From Terasakiella magnetica (lineage in GTDB: Bacteria > Pseudomonadota > Alphaproteobacteria > Rhodospirillales > Magnetospirillaceae), in contig CACVCF010000002.1 in the NCBI GenBank assembly GCA_902729415.1, positions 1-64,000 of the forward strand: DNA of 64,000 bases, read 5' to 3'. The notes beneath the pieces are model-generated. The model did no database searches and had not been told where the DNA came from. It worked only from the letters and a program-made list of their open reading frames with translations. Below are positions 62,532 to 64,000 of the stretch, in pieces. Positions within the stretch are counted from its first letter, which is position 1. Each line of letters starts with the position of its first letter. The position numbers were made by a program, and so were the translations under genes.

Positions 62532-63587
62532 GTGTCCGAGACTCCGTTTTGCATCGCTGGCCGTGCCATCGGCCCCGCCCATCCGCCTTATGTGGTGGCG
62601 GAAATGTCAGGCAATCACAATGGCGACATCGCACGCGCCTTCGCCATCATGGAGGCCGCCAAGGCCGCCGGGGCCGACGCGGTCAAGATCCAGACCTATA
62701 CGGCCGACACCATCACCATCGACCATCACGGCCCCGGCTTCGTCATCGACGGCGGGCCGTGGGGAGGCCGCAGCCTCCACGACCTCTATGCCGAGGCCCA
62801 CACCCCCTGGGATTGGCACGGCGCCCTGTTCGCCAAGGCGCGCGAGCTGGGCATCACCTTGTTTTCCTCACCCTTCGACGCCACCGCCGTGGACCTGCTG
62901 GAGCAGTTGAACGCCCCCGCCTACAAGGTGGCGTCGTTCGAGCTGGTGGACCTGCCCCTGATCCGCCGCATCGCCGCCACCGGCAAGCCCATGATCATGT
63001 CCACCGGCATGGCCCATCTGGGCGAGGTCCACGAGGCGGTCACGGCCGCACGGGACGGCGGATGCCGCGATCTCATGCTGCTGCATTGCGTTTCGGGCTA
63101 TCCCTCCTCGCCCGCCGAGGCCAATCTGCGCACCCTTCCCCATCTGGCCCAGGCCTTCGGCGTCCAAGCCGGATTGTCTGACCATACCCTGGGGGTGGCG
63201 GTCTCGGTGGCGGCGGTGGCCTTGGGCGCGGTGTTCATCGAAAAGCACTTCACCCTGGCCCGCGCCGATGGCGGCCCCGACGCCGCCTTCTCGCTGGAGC
63301 CCGAGGAGATGAAAGCCCTGGTGAGCGAATCCCACGCCGCCTGGGCCGCCCTGGGGCGTGTGTCCTACGACATCGCACCGTCCGAACAGGGCAATCTTCA
63401 GTTCCGCCGGTCGCTGTACGTCGTCAAGGACATCAAGGCGGGGGAGGCCTTCACCCCGGCCAATCTGCGCTCGATCCGGCCCGGCTGGGGCATGGCGCCC
63501 AAGCATCTGCCCGATGTGCTGGGGCGGGCGGCGTCCCGGCCCCTGGCCCGCGGCACACCGTTATCGTGGGATATGATCGTGCTCTAA
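62532..63587 (+). CDS. pseI: Pseudaminic acid synthase
   Basis: 351 aa from GTG 62532 (GGTGGAG about 10 bp upstream); GTG 62517 is an alternative. N-terminal NeuB-type TIM barrel: [141 protein letters not shown]-terminal SAF domain at about 285-345 ([20 protein letters not shown]). It condenses the PseG/PseH product with phosphoenolpyruvate to pseudaminic acid, typically for flagellin or surface glycans. EKHFTLAR and YTADT are typical of PseI more than NeuB. Confidence 0.93.
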   Translation: MSETPFCIAGRAIGPAHPPYVVAEMSGNHNGDIARAFAIMEAAKAAGADAVKIQTYTADTITIDHHGPGFVIDGGPWGGRSLHDLYAEAHTPWDWHGALFAKARELGITLFSSPFDATAVDLLEQLNAPAYKVASFELVDLPLIRRIAATGKPMIMSTGMAHLGEVHEAVTAARDGGCRDLMLLHCVSGYPSSPAEANLRTLPHLAQAFGVQAGLSDHTLGVAVSVAAVALGAVFIEKHFTLARADGGPDAAFSLEPEEMKALVSESHAAWAALGRVSYDIAPSEQGNLQFRRSLYVVKDIKAGEAFTPANLRSIRPGWGMAPKHLPDVLGRAASRPLARGTPLSWDMIVL

Positions 63588-63616
63588 CGTGCCGATGAGA
63601 GGCCGAGCGCCCTGCC

Positions 63617-64000
63617 TCAGCCCAGCAGACCGTCGATTTCCAGCTGGGCCATGGCCCGGTCGGAGCCGTGGATGATGGCATTGGCGCAATCCATCAGGGC
63701 CTGGGCGGCGCGGCTGATGGCTTTGACGTGCTCGGTGACCAGACCGGGGTCGGCACCGGCCACGATCTCCTCCTCCAGCTTATTGACGCCCCCAAGAATA
63801 AGGGTGTTGAGCTGGTTCAGGGTTTCCTCGAACGGTCGGCGGAACTTGGTGGGCACCCGCTCATAGGCCTCGATGGCCAGAAGCTTGTCCTTGAACGACG
63901 AATCGGCGAAGTGCTCGGGATAGCTCTTGGGCTGCCAGAACTTGCACTCCTCGATCATGTCCGGCATATCCGGGACCATGTCGAGCAGCATCACGATCTC
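63617..64000 (-). CDS. Hypothetical helical protein, 5' end outside the window
   Basis: At least 127 codons; the frame is open to the right edge (EIVMLLDMVPDM reads through), so the ATG at 63994 may be internal. Mostly helical: DMPDMIEECKFWQPKSYPEH, FADSSFKDKLLAIEAYERVP, TKFRRPFEETLNQLNTLILG, GADPGLVTEHVKAISRAAQA, LMDCANAIIHGSDRAMAQLE. No membrane segment. It stands 29 bp past pseI in convergent orientation, near likely flagellar-glycan genes. No family recognised. Confidence 0.65.
   Translation of the reverse strand, partial: EIVMLLDMVPDMPDMIEECKFWQPKSYPEHFADSSFKDKLLAIEAYERVPTKFRRPFEETLNQLNTLILGGVNKLEEEIVAGADPGLVTEHVKAISRAAQALMDCANAIIHGSDRAMAQLEIDGLLG

Overview
The window is 64 kb of GC-rich, gene-dense bacterial chromosome. 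It is alphaproteobacterial and most likely from Rhodospirillales, with a Magnetospirillum-like organism as my best guess. Reasons: many chemoreceptors (including an Aer-type PAS receptor with a PilZ domain, as in Azospirillum/Magnetospirillum), the lgt-midA-pgeF gene order, a tRNA-His that keeps G-1:C73, pseudaminic-acid genes, and large acyl-CoA/branched-chain catabolic operons. The species is inferred from content only; no search was run.

Layout. 1-3.1 kb: tail of a chemoreceptor, an ECF sigma / anti-sigma / CpxP-like periplasmic sensor operon on the minus strand, a frameshifted EF-hand gene and a low-complexity protein. 3.1-11.9 kb: a signalling island with a CZB chemoreceptor, a SypE-like kinase-receiver-PP2C protein divergent from a STAS protein, and two solute-binding-protein genes each directly upstream of a membrane signalling gene (a HAMP-PP2C phosphatase and a histidine kinase). 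11.9-15.5 kb: a scarred region holding a glycine-amidinotransferase remnant, a duplicated half tRNA-Arg, an integrase N-terminus, short repeats, the intact tRNA-Arg(CCG) and small membrane-protein genes. 15.6-25.2 kb: housekeeping genes (prs; hldD-lgt-midA-pgeF-lipoprotein operon; pip; queA-tgt; a small membrane methyltransferase-like gene).

25.2-32.7 kb: a valine/short-chain acyl-CoA catabolic locus. A minus-strand group (GntR regulator, MatB-like ligase, HIBYL-CoA hydrolase, SDR dehydrogenase, enoyl-CoA hydratase) is divergent from isobutyryl-CoA dehydrogenase-like and 3-hydroxyisobutyrate dehydrogenase genes, and is split by three 114-bp tandem repeats. 32.8-46.9 kb: a long plus-strand run in which a complete branched-chain/aromatic-type ABC importer has an acyl-CoA ligase inside it and is followed by a PaaK-like ligase, aldehyde dehydrogenase, thiolase, acyl-CoA dehydrogenase, UspA, a PaaI-like thioesterase and an AhpD-like protein. 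This looks like one uptake, activation and beta-oxidation unit for an unidentified organic acid.

46.9-64 kb: cytochrome b561, the Aer-PAS/PilZ chemoreceptor, tRNA-Pro(CGG), glnB-glnA, a patatin-like hydrolase, dprA, topA, an aminotransferase, tRNA-His, a small Cys-tailed protein, a LiuC-like crotonase, a PseG-PseH fusion divergent from pseI, and a hypothetical gene running off the right edge.

The best candidates for something new are the partner-switching/periplasmic-sensing island (3.1-11.9 kb), the dispersed 114-bp repeat family, and the degraded tRNA-Arg insertion region.
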